From: Molanna angustata
Taxonomy: Eukaryota; Arthropoda; Insecta; Trichoptera; Molannidae
Direction of reading: 5' to 3'
DNA length: 64,000 nt
Assembly: GCA_963576475.1 (NCBI GenBank)
Contig: OY754973.1
Span: 13,746,453 to 13,810,452, forward strand
Part shown: piece by piece, positions 32,665 to 44,085 of the stretch
How the letters are laid out: each line of letters starts with the position of its first letter
Position numbering within the stretch: the first letter of the stretch is position 1
Notes under the pieces: generated by a model
The model's input: only the letters and a program-made list of their open reading frames with translations
The model's database searches: none
Told to the model about the DNA's origin: nothing
Translations under genes and position numbers: made by a program

Positions 32665-33096
32665 GTTTTTTTTATTATTTCGTTTAAATAATTGTATTAT
32701 TTTACACATTTCTCACACATCACTGTACACACATGACAACACTACACTTACAAACACACCTCATAACTATGTGTATTTGCTTGTTCGCATGTTTACGTAC
32801 CAATGGTTTAAAATATCTGACGATTATTGGGGATTTCGCTGCATAACTCACGCACTCTCCTTGTCAATCAAAAAACAGATGATACAGTTAATTCCTCTTT
32901 ATCGCGTTACATTTGAATTATATTTATGCGTCATTACTATTACTATATTATCATGCAATTATTTCACTTTATTGCGTACTAATTTTATTTTTATGTTATT
33001 ATTATTTTACTCACATCACATCATTCATTTTAGTACACATATACAATTTATCATCTCGTATGCTTCACTTTATATTTTGGATAAAAAATCATTAAA
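32665..33096 (+). other. Linker between LINE ORF1 and ORF2
   Basis: AT-rich sequence with cacacatcactgtacacacat. Its open frames are hydrophobic artefacts. Its position between the ORF1 remnant and ORF2 suggests it is the inter-ORF region of the CR1/Jockey-group element, though it is long for that role and could hold another insertion. Confidence 0.4.
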
Positions 33097-35934
33097 ATGA
33101 CCTCACTAAACATATTCTATCAAAACGTAAGGGGACTTCGCACCAAAACTATTCCATTCTCCCTAAATATACTCAATAATGACTATGACGTTATATCAAT
33201 CAGTGAAAGTTGGCTTTCCTCGGATATCACTGATGATGAGATATTTGACGATCGTTATGATGTTTTTAGGTCGGATAGAAACTGTCTAACCTCCAACAGG
33301 TCTCGTGGGGGAGGCGTTTTTATTGCAGCGCATTACTCTCTTCAAGCCAAGCGGCTAGACTCCGAGGGCAGCGCAGCGATGTGGAATATGTTTGGATATC
33401 TATACCGCCACATAAATACAATAATACCTACCGATTCTTTACATATAATTTGCACCTCTTATATCCCACAATTGACTAGTTTCTGCGAAATCATGTGCAA
33501 TATATCCGACAGATACCCGGAGGATGCCATACTTAATACGGGAGATTTCAACCTACCAAATATACAATGGGATCGTCTACCTAATGTTAATTATCTTGTT
33601 CCATGCAATACTGTTTGTAGCACTAGCAGCATTCTTTTAGACCATACTACATTGGCGGGCTTGCACCAATACAATTATATAAACAACAGTAACCAGCGGA
33701 TTCTAGACCTAGTTTTTAGTAATACCTCAATAGTTATTGAACGATCTGACCTTCCTCTGGTACCAGAAGATATTATACACCATCCGTCTCTTAGTATTGA
33801 AATAGATATTTCGCTACGCCCTGCCCTGCTAGAGTCTCCCCGCTTTATATATATATTTAAAAAAGCGGACTACCACTCCATAAAAAATTACTTTACCTCT
33901 ATTAACTGGACTGAATTATTTCTCTAACATCGACGACTCTGTTTCAAAATTTTATGAACATTTAAATTATGCTATTGAGACCTTTGTACCTAAATTATCT
34001 ATATCTCAGACGAAGTACCCAAATTGGTATAGCCCATCACTTATAAAGATCATAAAGGAAAAACATAAATATCACAAGAGATGGAAGAAATATCGGAATC
34101 AAGCTGATTATGATACGTTCTCCTTGCTCCGAGGGCGTCAAAAATCTGTCCAGATGCAATGTTTTGAACACTTTATACAATTATCTGAATCAAATATAAA
34201 ACGAGACCGTAAGAAATTTTGGTCATTTGCAAAAAGTAAACGTGGACGTAACGATATTCCCAACAAAATGCAACTCAAAACTGACACATTAATTGGAGGA
34301 ACTGATATCGCAACCGCCTTCTCTAAATATTTCCAATCAGTATTTGTGAATAATGATGAAACAGTCTCAAATTCAATCGAATCTCCATATAATTCAGCAC
34401 ATTCAGCACATTCAGTCGTCATCTATCCGGACTTGGTTTTATCTTACCTTCTCAAATTAGATGTTAACAAGGGTCCCGGATCTGATATGATTCCCCCGCA
34501 CTTTATCGTAAGTTGCGCAAGAGAACTTTCACTCCCTTTGTCAATACTTTACAACCGATCACTGAACGAAGGCGTGTTTCCTACAATATGGAAACAAGCA
34601 TTTATCGTTCCAGTACACAAGACAGGGCCTAAAAATAATATTGAAAACTATCGACCTATCTCAATCCTGTGCGTTCTTAGCAAACTATTCGAAAAAGTAG
34701 TCTATGACCAGATTTATGCCATAATTAATTCACAGATATCCGATCAACAACACGGCTTTACCTCTAAAAAGTCTGTAGTGAGCAACTTATTGTTATTTTC
34801 TGAATATGTCTTGCAAAATATGGATAAACGAGTACAGGTTGATGCCATATATACTGATTACTCCAAAGCTTTCGATAGAGTAAATCATAATATTCTTTTG
34901 CAAAAATTAGAGAGACTCGGAATTCACGGCAATCTTTATAGGTGGTTTTCATCTTACATTTCAAAAAGATGTCAATTGGTCAATGTTGGCGGCTTCTACT
35001 CTGATATTGTCATCATACCTTCTGGTGAACCACAAGGGAGTCATTTAGGACCACTTCTATTTAATGCGTATATAGGAGATATAAATAAATGTTTTAAAGT
35101 TTTTATTATACGCTGATGATATGAAGATTTATATGAAAATCAACTCAGAATTAGACTGCCTCAGACTTCAGGAAGACTTAGGAAGGCTATATAAATATTG
35201 CAATGACAACAAATTATCTCTAAATATTAAAAAATGCCACAAAATCACATTCTCTAGAAACAAAAAACATATCATCAATTTCCCTTATACCATACACAAC
35301 AGTATTCTTGAGACTGTATCATCGGTTCGAGACCTCGGAGTTGTTTTGGACAGCATGTTCACTCTCGAAAAACATATTGACACAGTAATTGACAAAGCCT
35401 ATAAAACCCTCGGTTTTATTCTCCGCATCTCAAAACCATTCAACACTAAAATCTTAAAAATTCTTTATTTTACATATGTGCGTAGTATCTTGGAATTTGC
35501 ATCTCCCATCTGGTCACCCGTGTTTCAAGTACACAAAGCACGCATAGAGAGAATCCAACATATATTTATAAAACACTTGAATTACAGAGAACACACAGAA
35601 TTTTCCACTTATAGGGATGCAACATTGTATCACAAAATCCTTACGTTGGAACAGAGACGATCCTTGGTTGATATGAAAACATTGTATAATATCATACACA
35701 ATGCAATTGACTGTCCTGAAATTACGGAACTTCTCTCCTTCAACACACGTCCCATCGCGTCGTACGCGAAGCCCACTTTTGTTTCACATACCGCACCGTA
35801 ATAATACTTACACGAAAAACGCACCCCTCATACGTATGATGAACATTTATAATCACGAACATCTGGGTGTCGATATTTTTCTTTTGGGACCTAATTCATT
35901 TTCTGCTGCCATTAGTTCAAGTTATAATGATTGA
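33097..35934 (+). pseudogene. CR1/Jockey-group LINE ORF2: APE endonuclease and reverse transcriptase, frameshifted
   Basis: The ORF starts at the ATG at 33097. The endonuclease part (33097 to about 33850) has QNVRGLRTKT, SISESWLSSD, GDFNLPNIQW, RILDLVFSN and HHPSLSIEI, the usual APE-type blocks, which nick target DNA. The RT part (about 34400-35250) has GPGSDMIPPHF, NYRPISILCVLSKLFEKVV, DYSKAFDRVNHNIL, GEPQGSHLGPLLFN and the catalytic LLYADD at 35103-35120. The C-terminus carries RILKILYFTYVRSILEFASP-like text, ending at 35934 in a third frame. Frame changes near 33910, between about 35085 and 35105 just before YADD, and near 35795 break the ORF. All catalytic blocks remain readable, so inactivation is fairly recent. 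The clade within the CR1/Jockey group is uncertain. Confidence 0.8.
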
Positions 35935-36270
35935 ATTTCACTGGATGATTGAAAAATCAAGATTGAACGGAGTAAACTATGTGAGCTTGCGGGTACCTAT
36001 ATATTCTCTCTTTCACTTATATAGACACATTCACACACATATACACATCCTTACACTCATACGTACACACATACATACACTCATGCACTAGCATTCAGAT
36101 TTAAATATTTTTCATATGTAGCTTTAAGTATGTAAGCACAGCAGTCAAAATTTATTGTTAATAATGTGGAAATTTGTTATTGGTTTTAGTATTATATATA
36201 CTAATGCATCTATATAATAAATGTTATTATACTGTAAATTTCCCGAAAATGAAATAAAATAAGAAAAAAA
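35935..36270 (+). mobile_element. 3' UTR of the CR1/Jockey-group LINE
   Basis: The sequence after the last ORF2 frame contains an (AC)-rich stretch at about 36020-36085 and ends near gaaatgaaataaaataagaa followed by an A run at about 36262. I take that as the polyadenylated end. The exact 3' boundary is inferred. Confidence 0.5.
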
Positions 36271-36426
36271 AAATATATACAAATTACGGCAGTAGTAAGG
36301 TGATTGAACTTATAGTTTGGAATTTGTATTTCGCATTTGTTACGTTGGTATCAAAAACATTAAAAAAATATAAGATTCGTTTGTAAGATGTCCAACACTA
36401 CCATACCATACCATCACGCCATTTCC

Positions 36427-39400
36427 CTATTTGGGGTAGGCAGAGAGAACCGAACGCCAGACTCCTCTCTCTTGACATACATTCCTCCCTTCATTCACGT
36501 CCATACATCGTCTCATACACGCTCTTCTATTATTCTTACTTCTAACATCTCCATCTTTCAAAATCCCATTTATGTGATCGTGCCAACTCTTTCTTGGCCG
36601 ACCTCTACTTTTCATTCCTCTTTTATCAGCCTTGTATACTTTTTTTGTCAGACGGTCATCACTCATTCTTTCTATGTGGCCGAACCACCTTAGGGCATTT
36701 ATTTTCATCTTACTTACGATATTTCTTTCAATCATACATTCTCGTCTAATATCCTCATTTCTTATTCTATCATACATCGTTTTACCACACATTCGTCTTA
36801 GTGACCTCATTTCAACCGCGTTAATTCTACTTTCATGCGTCTTCTGCCATGTCCATGTCTCACTAGCATACATTAGAGTCGGTGCGACGATACCATTGTG
36901 TACCGCGAGCTTTGCTTGCCTCGAAATAATTGGGTCAGCCATTACCGGTCTTAATGCACCATTCACTCTATTACCTGCCGTTACTCTCCTTTCAATATCT
37001 TTTTCCAATCTTCCATCACGCTGAAACATGCTTCCTAAGTATAAATATTCATCCACTTGTTCTAATTGTACATTCTCCACTCGTATCTCGCATTTTGTTT
37101 GTCTTTCGCTCTTCTCAAATACCATTACTTTAGATTTAGTTGCATTCATTCTCAATCCATTTTGCATGCATCCATCGAATACTATTTTAACCAAACATTC
37201 CAAGTCTTCCACGCTTTCAGCCATTAATACTTTGTCATCCGCATACATTAGATCACATACAGTCACACCTTCCAGTTTCAGCCCAATGTTCTCATTCTTT
37301 AGTGCTCTCACACAGTAGTCAATGTATAGATTAAAGAGCCACGGTGATAGTACGCACCCTTGCTTCACTCCCATATTAATGGAGAACCATCCTGTGAGAG
37401 AGTTTTCAATTCTCACACAGGCTTGGCTTTCCTCATATAGAGATGATATTGCCCCTATCAGCCTGCAACCCGCTCCATACACTGATAGCACGTTCCAGAG
37501 TTTTTCACGGTCTACTTTGTCATAGGCCTTTTCCAGGTCTATGAAAGCGCAGAAAAGCTTCTGGTTTTTTGCCAGAACCTTTTCAGTCGCCATTCGAAGG
37601 GAAAAAATTTGGTCGGTGCATCCTCTACCTCCAACAAACGCTCCTTGTGCATCCCATACCTTGCTTGCTGTAGCCTTTCTCAACTTTTGATCTAGTATCC
37701 TAGCATACAATTTTCCAACTGAACTCAGCAGACTGATAGCTCGGTAGTTCTTGCAGTCTAATTTTGACCCTTTTTTAAAGAGGGGCACAATCACTGCGTT
37801 TCTCCAATCTGACGGAGTATGTCCTGTCTCCCAACATTTGTTGAAGAGGCAATGACACCATTCCATCGTCTTTTCGCCACCATATTTGATGAATTCAGTT
37901 GGTATGCTATCAAATCCCGCAGCCTTTCCTGTGCGTGCATGCTTCACTGTCTCTCTGACCTCTTCTATTGAAATTTTCTCGCTGTCATTCTCACATTCAT
38001 TTATCGGTATTCTGTTGTTCGTCAGACTTTCGCACTGGGTACTTTCATATAACTCTTCAAAATATTCCTTCCATCTTTCCTTGACTTTTTCCTCGTCTAT
38101 AACCATACATCCATCTTTATCATGTATACATTTTGATCCTCGCACTACTCCTTGTTTTCGTCGATTTACTCTTTTCCAGAACATTTTTGTGTTCCCAGAA
38201 AAATCATTCACAATTTTCACGCTTTCCTTTTCTCTCAATGCATTCTTTTCTTCTTTTACTGTTACTTTTGTTTTCCTCTTGCACTCATTATATATATTTT
38301 TAGCTCTTTCTTCCTTCTCGTTTCCAGATCCTTTATATGCCAGCCATTCCTTCCACGCTTTCCGTTTTTCTTCCACTACTTTCTTTACTCTTTCATTCCA
38401 CCAGGCATCTCCTTTCATTCGACCTCTTTTTGCTTCGCCACACACACTTTTAGCCACACTGAGTACAGTGTTTTTGAGTTCACTCCATATGTCACTAATA
38501 TCCATCTCTGTCACTGCGTGGGGACTTAAAGCACACTCGATCTTTCTTTCAAATTCTTGTCTAACACTTTCCTCTTGCAGCTTCTCTACTTTGATACGCG
38601 GTGGCAGGCTTCCACGATTGGTTTTAGAGCGCCAACCAGTGAACAGGCGTATTTTTGTGACAACCAAAAAATGGTCTGTCTCTAGCTCGGCACCTCTGTA
38701 GACCCTCGTATCAACTGTCACTTTTCTCAAAGCAGAGTCCACACATACAAAATCTATCATGGATCTTTCATTTTCTCTTTCCCATGTATACATATGGATC
38801 CTTTTGTGGTCAAAAACTGTATTTGACACAAAAAGGTCCATTTCCACACATACATCTAACAATCTTTTACCGTTATCGTTCACTCTGCTGTCACCGTAAG
38901 GACCGAGAGTTGATTCGAAATCTTTCCTCCGGATTCCTACCCAGCCATTCAAATCGCCTGCCAGAATCAATTTTTCATTGTCTTTTTTCTTGTTCATTTC
39001 CTCTCTTACACTTGCCCAAAACTCATCTTTTTCATTCTCCAAGCTAGAGTTCACAGGTGCGTATCCTATAAGCAGAAACACCCCTGTAATTCCCATCTTA
39101 AATCTATCTGATCCACATGAGTCTTGAGCTTACTAGCTTATACTCTTTCATACACTCTACCATTCTCTCATCTAAAACCGCCCCTACTCCCTCGCATGCA
39201 AAATTATCTTCATTTATGCCCGACCATAGTTCCATTCTTCCATCGTGTCTTTCGTTCATGCCAACTACCTTTTCTTTTCGTTTCGGTCAAGCAAAGTATA
39301 TCTAATTCTTTCTTTCTCATCACATCACACAGTTCATTCATCTTTCTTTCCATTCCTCCTCTCACATTCCATACACCAAATCTGCATTCGGTCCTCTTCT

Positions 39401-39521
39401 TATCGCCTCCCCCGTGGACTTGGGTATAATGGATGGCGGGTCGCATTGCTACCTTTGGTAAGTCCTGGGGTTTACTTATACTAACACTTTTGATACTTAT
39501 ACATACATCACACTTTTGCAT
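36427..39521 (-). pseudogene. RTE-type ORF: APE endonuclease and reverse transcriptase, two indels
   Basis: The N-terminal part (39521 to about 39213) has FGVWNVRGGMERK and DILCLTETKRKGS, the first APE blocks. A one-base indel near 39213 and a 4-base TAGA duplication near 39109 then break the frame. From 39096 downward 889 codons are open: GDLNGWVG, RSMIDFVCVDSALRK and ELETDHFLVVT complete the endonuclease. The RT has GFDSIPTEFIKYG, DWRNAVIVPLFKKGSKLDC, GAFVGGRGCTDQIFSLRM, DLEKAYDKVDREKLW, GVKQGCVLSPWLFN and YADDKVLMAES (about 37225-37257). The tail has LRWFGHIERMSDDRLTKK and GRPRKSWHDHINGIL. The lysine after YADD, where a hydrophobic residue is usual, may itself be harmful. Otherwise the protein is complete, so this is a young, barely broken copy. 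Confidence 0.88.
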
Positions 39522-39707
39522 ACATTACCTACACACAAATACACACATTTATAACTAGGAAACTTATAACTAGGAAACATTTATAACTACACACAAATAC
39601 ACACACAAATATAGAAACATTACCTTAAAAATACTTATCGCACTATACCAACTATACCTATCTTAACAACTATACACTTATGAAAATCACTTAAATTCCG
39701 GCACAAC

Positions 39708-39891
39708 ATTAGTCTTAATCACTTAAAACACTTAAATCTAGGCGCAGTTAAAATAAAATTTGTCAGATTCTTATAATAAATCACTTAAATCTAGGCACAG
39801 TTCATACAAAATTAGTCTTAATCACTTAAACCACTTAAATCTAGGCGCAGTTCAAATAAAATTGGTCAGATTCTTATAATTACCTACACTT
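39708..39891. repeat. 103-bp tandem repeat in the RTE 5' UTR
   Basis: The block attagtcttaatcacttaaa begins at 39708 and again at 39811. The second copy is shorter (to about 39891), with shared tctaggcgcagtt and ggtcagattcttataa-type text. Tandem 5' repeats often carry promoter activity in LINEs; that is inference here. Confidence 0.7.
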
Positions 39892-40039
39892 TGTATCTAT
39901 TATTACAGGTGTTTTCCACTATGCGTAACAAGTCATAAGTATTTCTCGGTGAACATTCTTCATAGTACCACATTCTCGGTGCACTTGTACTCGTGAATCC
40001 AGATGGTCTTCGACATAACAGAAGTTGCACATTTCTCAC

Positions 40040-40397
40040 AGATTTCGGTTGTTGACACTTTATTGCACTTGGGTATAGGTATAGCCGGTCTACCAAAGAA
40101 AGGCACTGCCTGTCGTAAAAGACCCTATAAGGGTCTCGGCCGTTGGAGTATCATAAACTGGGGTTTCACCGTCCCATCCTGCATGTGTCGCTTAGCTTAG
40201 ATCTTAGGTCCTATTGTCATAAGCGGCCGCCTGCTTTCACTTAATAAACTAATAAACTCTACCTACTAATATTACATAATATATTACAGCTCAAAGTGAA
40301 AAGATACAAATATTTTTGCGAAGCTGTTATTTGAAGCACAAACTCGGACTGCAGATGGCACGTCCGCCCCCGACGGGGGTTCGAACGATTTTCGAAT
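40040..40397 (-). promoter_or_regulatory. GC-rich 5' end of the RTE element
   Basis: On the minus strand the element opens with cgttcgaacccccgtcgggg and later gacggtgaaaccccagttta and aacggccgagacccttatag. These sit between the target duplication and the AT-rich 5' UTR, where an internal promoter would be expected (inference). A 70-codon minus-strand open frame at 39884-40096 lies in this leader and is probably chance. Confidence 0.4.
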
Positions 40398-40411
40398 GAT
40401 GTCCAACACTA

Positions 40412-40703
40412 ATTATTTGCATAACTAACCAATGAATATAATTCATCAGTCGCGCAATATTTATGGTTATTAGACAGTTGTTTTCTTCAATTCCATTAAG
40501 CACTATAAGGACACGTTATTATGAAACTTTTTGGTTTGCATATTTATTTTATTTATTTTTTTTATTTATTTATTACATTGAAAAAAAAAATACATATATT
40601 TAATCAATATAATGCATACAAAAGTACCTATATTATTGTATTCTTTTCAGTGTTTTTGTTTTCAATAGGTGTTATTTTGTTTGTTTGTTTGTAAAGGGCA
40701 ATA
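40412..40703. other. AT-rich spacer, no gene seen
   Basis: This is the original target flank of the RTE insertion, with nothing recognised. Confidence 0.45.
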
Positions 40704-40933
40704 TAAGCCTTGTAGTAGAGGTCGGCCAAGAAAAAGTTAGCACGATCACATAAATGGGATTTTGAAAGATGTTGATGTTAGAAGTAAGAATATTAGAAGA
40801 GCGTGTATGAGAAGATGTATGGACGTGAATGAAGCGAGGAATGTATGTCAAGAGAGAGGAGTCTGGCGTTCGGTTCTCTTTGCCTACCCCAAATAGGTAA
40901 ATAGCGTGATGGTATGGTATGGTAAGCCTTGTA
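40704..40933 (+). mobile_element. Very short RTE copy with 11-bp target duplication
   Basis: The body 40715-40922 lies between two copies of taagccttgta (40704-40714 and 40923-40933). It encodes only the last segment of the RTE ORF (RACMRRCMDVNEARNVCQER, then WRSVLFAYPK and stop) and ends in (tggta)n like the 36401 element. Confidence 0.88.
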
Positions 40934-40962
40934 TGATTATATAAATCAATTTTAGTTTTTTT

Positions 40963-41238
40963 AAAAACAACCTTATTTTGTCAAACTGATCATAGAGTGG
41001 AAGTTCATAACGAAATTACAAACAAGTATATTGATACAGTTTTAATCCACGCAATAATGAGCCTGAGCGCTTTCGATGGTTACACTATCATTCTCAGAGG
41101 CGACACTTACTAAATAATATAATTCAATGCAATGAGGAAACTGTGTCATTATACTTGTTATAATTTCATTATGAACTTCCACTCTGTGAACAAAACAATT
41201 TATGAGCTAGGCCAGTTTAGCAAAACAAGGTTGTTTTT
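40963..41238. mobile_element. MITE with long (~80-100 bp) terminal inverted repeats
   Basis: The left arm starts aaaaacaaccttattttg and includes gagtggaagttcataa and gaaattacaaacaagtat. The right arm contains atacttgttataatttca, ttatgaacttccactc and ends acaaggttgttttt, the inverse order. The arms differ by an insertion of about 15 bp. The centre (gagcctgagcgctttcgatg) has no ORF. A target duplication was not resolved. Confidence 0.8.
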
Positions 41239-41269
41239 ATATAATTGAAAATGTGCCAACTTAGAATTA

Positions 41270-41490
41270 GTCATTGTATGACCATTTTTCTCCTCACTAA
41301 CCCAATGGGATATACATAGTGGGGAGTTGTGAATTCGCAATTTTTAAGGCGTTTTTTTTATAGGAGATTATCAACTAGTATCATGCTGAGATTGTATTCC
41401 GAAAGTTTTGTCACAATGTATGTGTGTGTGTGTGCTATGTGATGTGTGCTATGTACGGCGTGTTTATTTTACATTATCGATTATAGACTA
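41270..41490 (-). repeat. Dispersed repeat family B, minus copy
   Basis: It matches 6079-6250 in the opposite orientation: gttagtgaggagaaa on the minus strand, aaattgcgaattcaca and acaatctcagcatgatac. A (TG)n run at 41418-41440 replaces the minisatellite found next to the other copy. Confidence 0.6.
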
Positions 41491-41559
41491 AAGTCCTCAT
41501 TCGATTCTTTTCAAATTTTGTAAATATGTATATTTAATACTCGCTTAAACACCATTAAA

Positions 41560-41885
41560 TTTTGAAGGATATCTGAATAGTGCTTCTCAATTTTTTTAAC
41601 TGTCAATGTGACCCCAAGATCAGGAAAATTAAAATTTAAAATTATATTTTTAAATTGGTTAAAAGGCACATATCTTTCATAAAATGGCATTGAACAGTAT
41701 TCAAATTAAAATATTTAAATAAAAAATAATTTTAAAAAACTCATTTCGTATAAATGCTGAATATTTTCCATATGAAATTTGAATAATTTATAGAAGGACT
41801 TGTAAGTGAGAAGTTTAGCGTTGGCCACAACCCACTTGTTTTATTCTGTGAACGCCTAAAATTAACGCTCTATTTTCCATTTGTT
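41560..41885 (-). repeat. Dispersed repeat family F, minus copy
   Basis: Inverse of 3215-3535: ttttgaaggatatctgaata, tttaactgtcaatgtgaccc and gtttagcgttggccacaacc occur in reversed order. It is adjacent to family B, so B and F may be parts of one larger element. Confidence 0.6.
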
Positions 41886-42402
41886 GTGAATGTTCTTCTT
41901 GGCAGTAGAAACTATAAATAAATAAACCGGAGACAACTATAAACCGACCGGGAAGCGGTTACTGAAATACTAAGATAAATCATTGTGGATTTAAATCCTA
42001 TAAATAATTATTCTACAGATTATTGAATTCAGCCGTGACAACGCAATAGTGTGGATTTGTCGATAATAGGTAGGTACCTCAGATAAAATCATCTTGAAAT
42101 AGTATACCCAGCCTAATGTAAAAGTTAAATAGTGGTATATTTTATTGATTCGAACTTATTGGATGGTTTTGGTAAAGTTTTTCTTCCTATCGAAATATTT
42201 GATTCACGGCAACAGTCAGGTGGAAACTACATCATACAATATTTAACAAAAGTGGGGAAATTGCGTTTATCTATGATAGTGTAACAGAGAGGGAAACAAT
42301 TCGTTTGGTTGCGGTTTTGGTATATCTTTAAAAATGGTAACTTTCACGAAGAAAATCTTCAGGGTCCTACGTTATCTAAATAATTTTATCCCGATCTGAT
42401 CT
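41886..42402. other. AT-rich stretch, no gene seen
   Basis: No coding or structural feature was recognised. Confidence 0.45.
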
Positions 42403-42592
42403 GGGGGGCAAGTCTGGTTCGACCGGCGAAATCAAAACCCCAGTGATTACCCATATCATGTATATAATAATTATAGCATGGAGTTCTATGACATCTAAAG
42501 ATATTTTAGAACTCCATAATATAATAATTATATCCATGAAATGGGTAATCACGGTGGTTTTGATTTCGCCGATTGAACCAGACTTGCCTCCC
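42403..42592. mobile_element. Foldback element, ~85-bp arms
   Basis: The left arm (gggcaagtctggttcgac, cgaaatcaaaacc, gtgattaccca, tataataattata, atggagttct) is mirrored by agaactccat ... tgggtaatcac ... ggttttgatttcg ... gaaccagacttgcc. The loop is about 20 nt. The arms carry a few mismatches and small indels. No ORF. Confidence 0.88.
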
Positions 42593-43079
42593 TGTATATT
42601 TCGCCAAACTCACTTTCATGCATTGCTCCACGTTTCAAATGGCTAGATTGATAAAAGTAACGAGAAAATGAATTTGAAAAGAACAAAGAATGAAAATCGT
42701 TTTTATAATATTTGATAAATATAATGCAAATGGAAATATTCGTTTTCATTTGTAAATATCGTAAATTTAATTTATTAAAAAATCCAGTTATGCCACACCA
42801 AGTATAAACATGAAGGTGTAATTCATAATAGTCTTCCGTGGTAAACATATAAAAAAATCACGCTTTATGCTACATATGACGCTACATACTATAACTGACG
42901 TGTTTATTTAGCGATTTTCAACACTTTGAAGGCTGTTGTCTTCGAATGACACCACTTCTCAGGGTTCATAATATATTATCATCCCATCGTTATTACCTGC
43001 TGTGGTGTCCTTTTACAAAAATGTCTTTATCCTATGACGTAAATTTGGCTGACGTTGTCTATATGTTGATTTTATTAGA
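42593..43079. other. AT-rich stretch, no gene seen
   Basis: The minus-strand open frame at 42549-42848 overlaps the foldback arm and has no supporting features. Confidence 0.45.
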
Positions 43080-43250
43080 TAGATGGTTGCAGAGCGGTTT
43101 ACGCGCTGGGGTAGTAATCCAGAGGTCGCGAGCACATATCCTGCCTCGACAAAGTTCGTTCACCTATAACACAAGCTTTTATGCTTAGGTTGGTAATGTA
43201 TTAGGATGTGTATATACTTGATACACGCGACATATAAATTCTTTTAAACA
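43080..43250 (+). mobile_element. tRNA-derived SINE, degenerate copy
   Basis: The head gcagagcggtttacgcgct, then gtagtaatccagaggtcgcg, is followed by gttcacctataacacaagc and gtatatacttgatacacg. The T-loop is mutated (gcacatatcctgcc). Confidence 0.75.
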
Positions 43251-44085
43251 CAAATATTTTAGAGGTCGCAATTTTTATTTCATTTCCAACTGGGAATACC
43301 TACGCTCAGTTTTATTTAATTTTTAATCTTATATTTTGAAACGTTTGCGAATCCAATTTCTTTTTGTGTTTTAGAAATAAACTAATCGACTTTACATTGA
43401 AACACTTTACTTTTTAAAATTCAAAAATCGATAATACGAATAAATCTCAATAAACCATTCAGATATCCCAGTAATCTATTTTTCACTGATTTTTAAGTCT
43501 TAAATGTCAGACAATTATATATGAGCAAAATAATATTAATATTTTGTATAATATTTTCTTATTTTTATATCTATGTTATGTAAAAATAAAAAAAAACTGT
43601 TGGTTTTCTTATAAATAAATCAAATAAAAATAATAAAATTTAAATAAAATAAAATAATTCTACATATTCACAAATATAGACAGGAATACCCACAACACTA
43701 CTTTCGCACAGCGTAATTTTAGAATTCTTGGCACCAAAATGTTTAATGTACAACCTAATGGCTGGAAACAGTTGACAAGAAATGTGCTGAAAAAAACAAG
43801 AATTGGTTGGCTTATATCCATAGGTATAGATGAATCAAATAATAAATAAGACTTCATTTCTAACTTAATTGGGCCTGAAAATTTGTTAAATTTACCTTAT
43901 TTTTAGAATCATTAATGTATGTGTGTGTTGTGTTGTGTTAGTTATTGCTACTAGGTATAGTTACTATTCCTATCGGACGTCCTAAAACAGGTTCACCTTG
44001 TTGGGCGTCCAACGTGTAAATATTTTTTATACAGCGTACAACTCGGACAAATTTACATGAACTAGTTGCATGAAACACATAAGAT
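43251..44085. other. AT-rich stretch, no gene seen
   Basis: A minus-strand open frame at 43660-43857 has no recognised motif. The stretch ends with gaactagttgcatga...cataagat, the flank motif that accompanies family A copies. Confidence 0.45.

Larger units (their letters stand above)
36387..40411 (-). mobile_element. Near-complete RTE-type LINE with 14-bp target duplication
   Basis: The direct repeat gatgtccaacacta occurs at 36387-36400 and 40398-40411. Between them lies a 3997-bp body on the minus strand: a GC-rich 5' region (from 40397), an A/T-rich 5' UTR with a 103-bp tandem repeat, one long ORF (39521-36427) and a short 3' end with the pentamer tail (tggta)n. The paired duplication and the single EN-RT ORF are the hallmarks of a target-primed RTE insertion. 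Shorter relatives in this window: 440, 10700, 27822, 40715 and 62585. Confidence 0.88.

Noticed and set aside
32663..33100. 145-codon hydrophobic frame upstream of LINE ORF2
   Set aside because: Composition-driven (TTT/ATT-rich) translation. It overlaps the D element end and the inter-ORF spacer, with no conserved motif.
37886..38701. 271-codon frame on the plus strand
   Set aside because: It is antisense to the RTE endonuclease-RT ORF, which has clear catalytic motifs on the other strand. The same applies to plus-strand frames at 58019-58462, 59546-60166 and 60847-61455 opposite the R1 ORFs.
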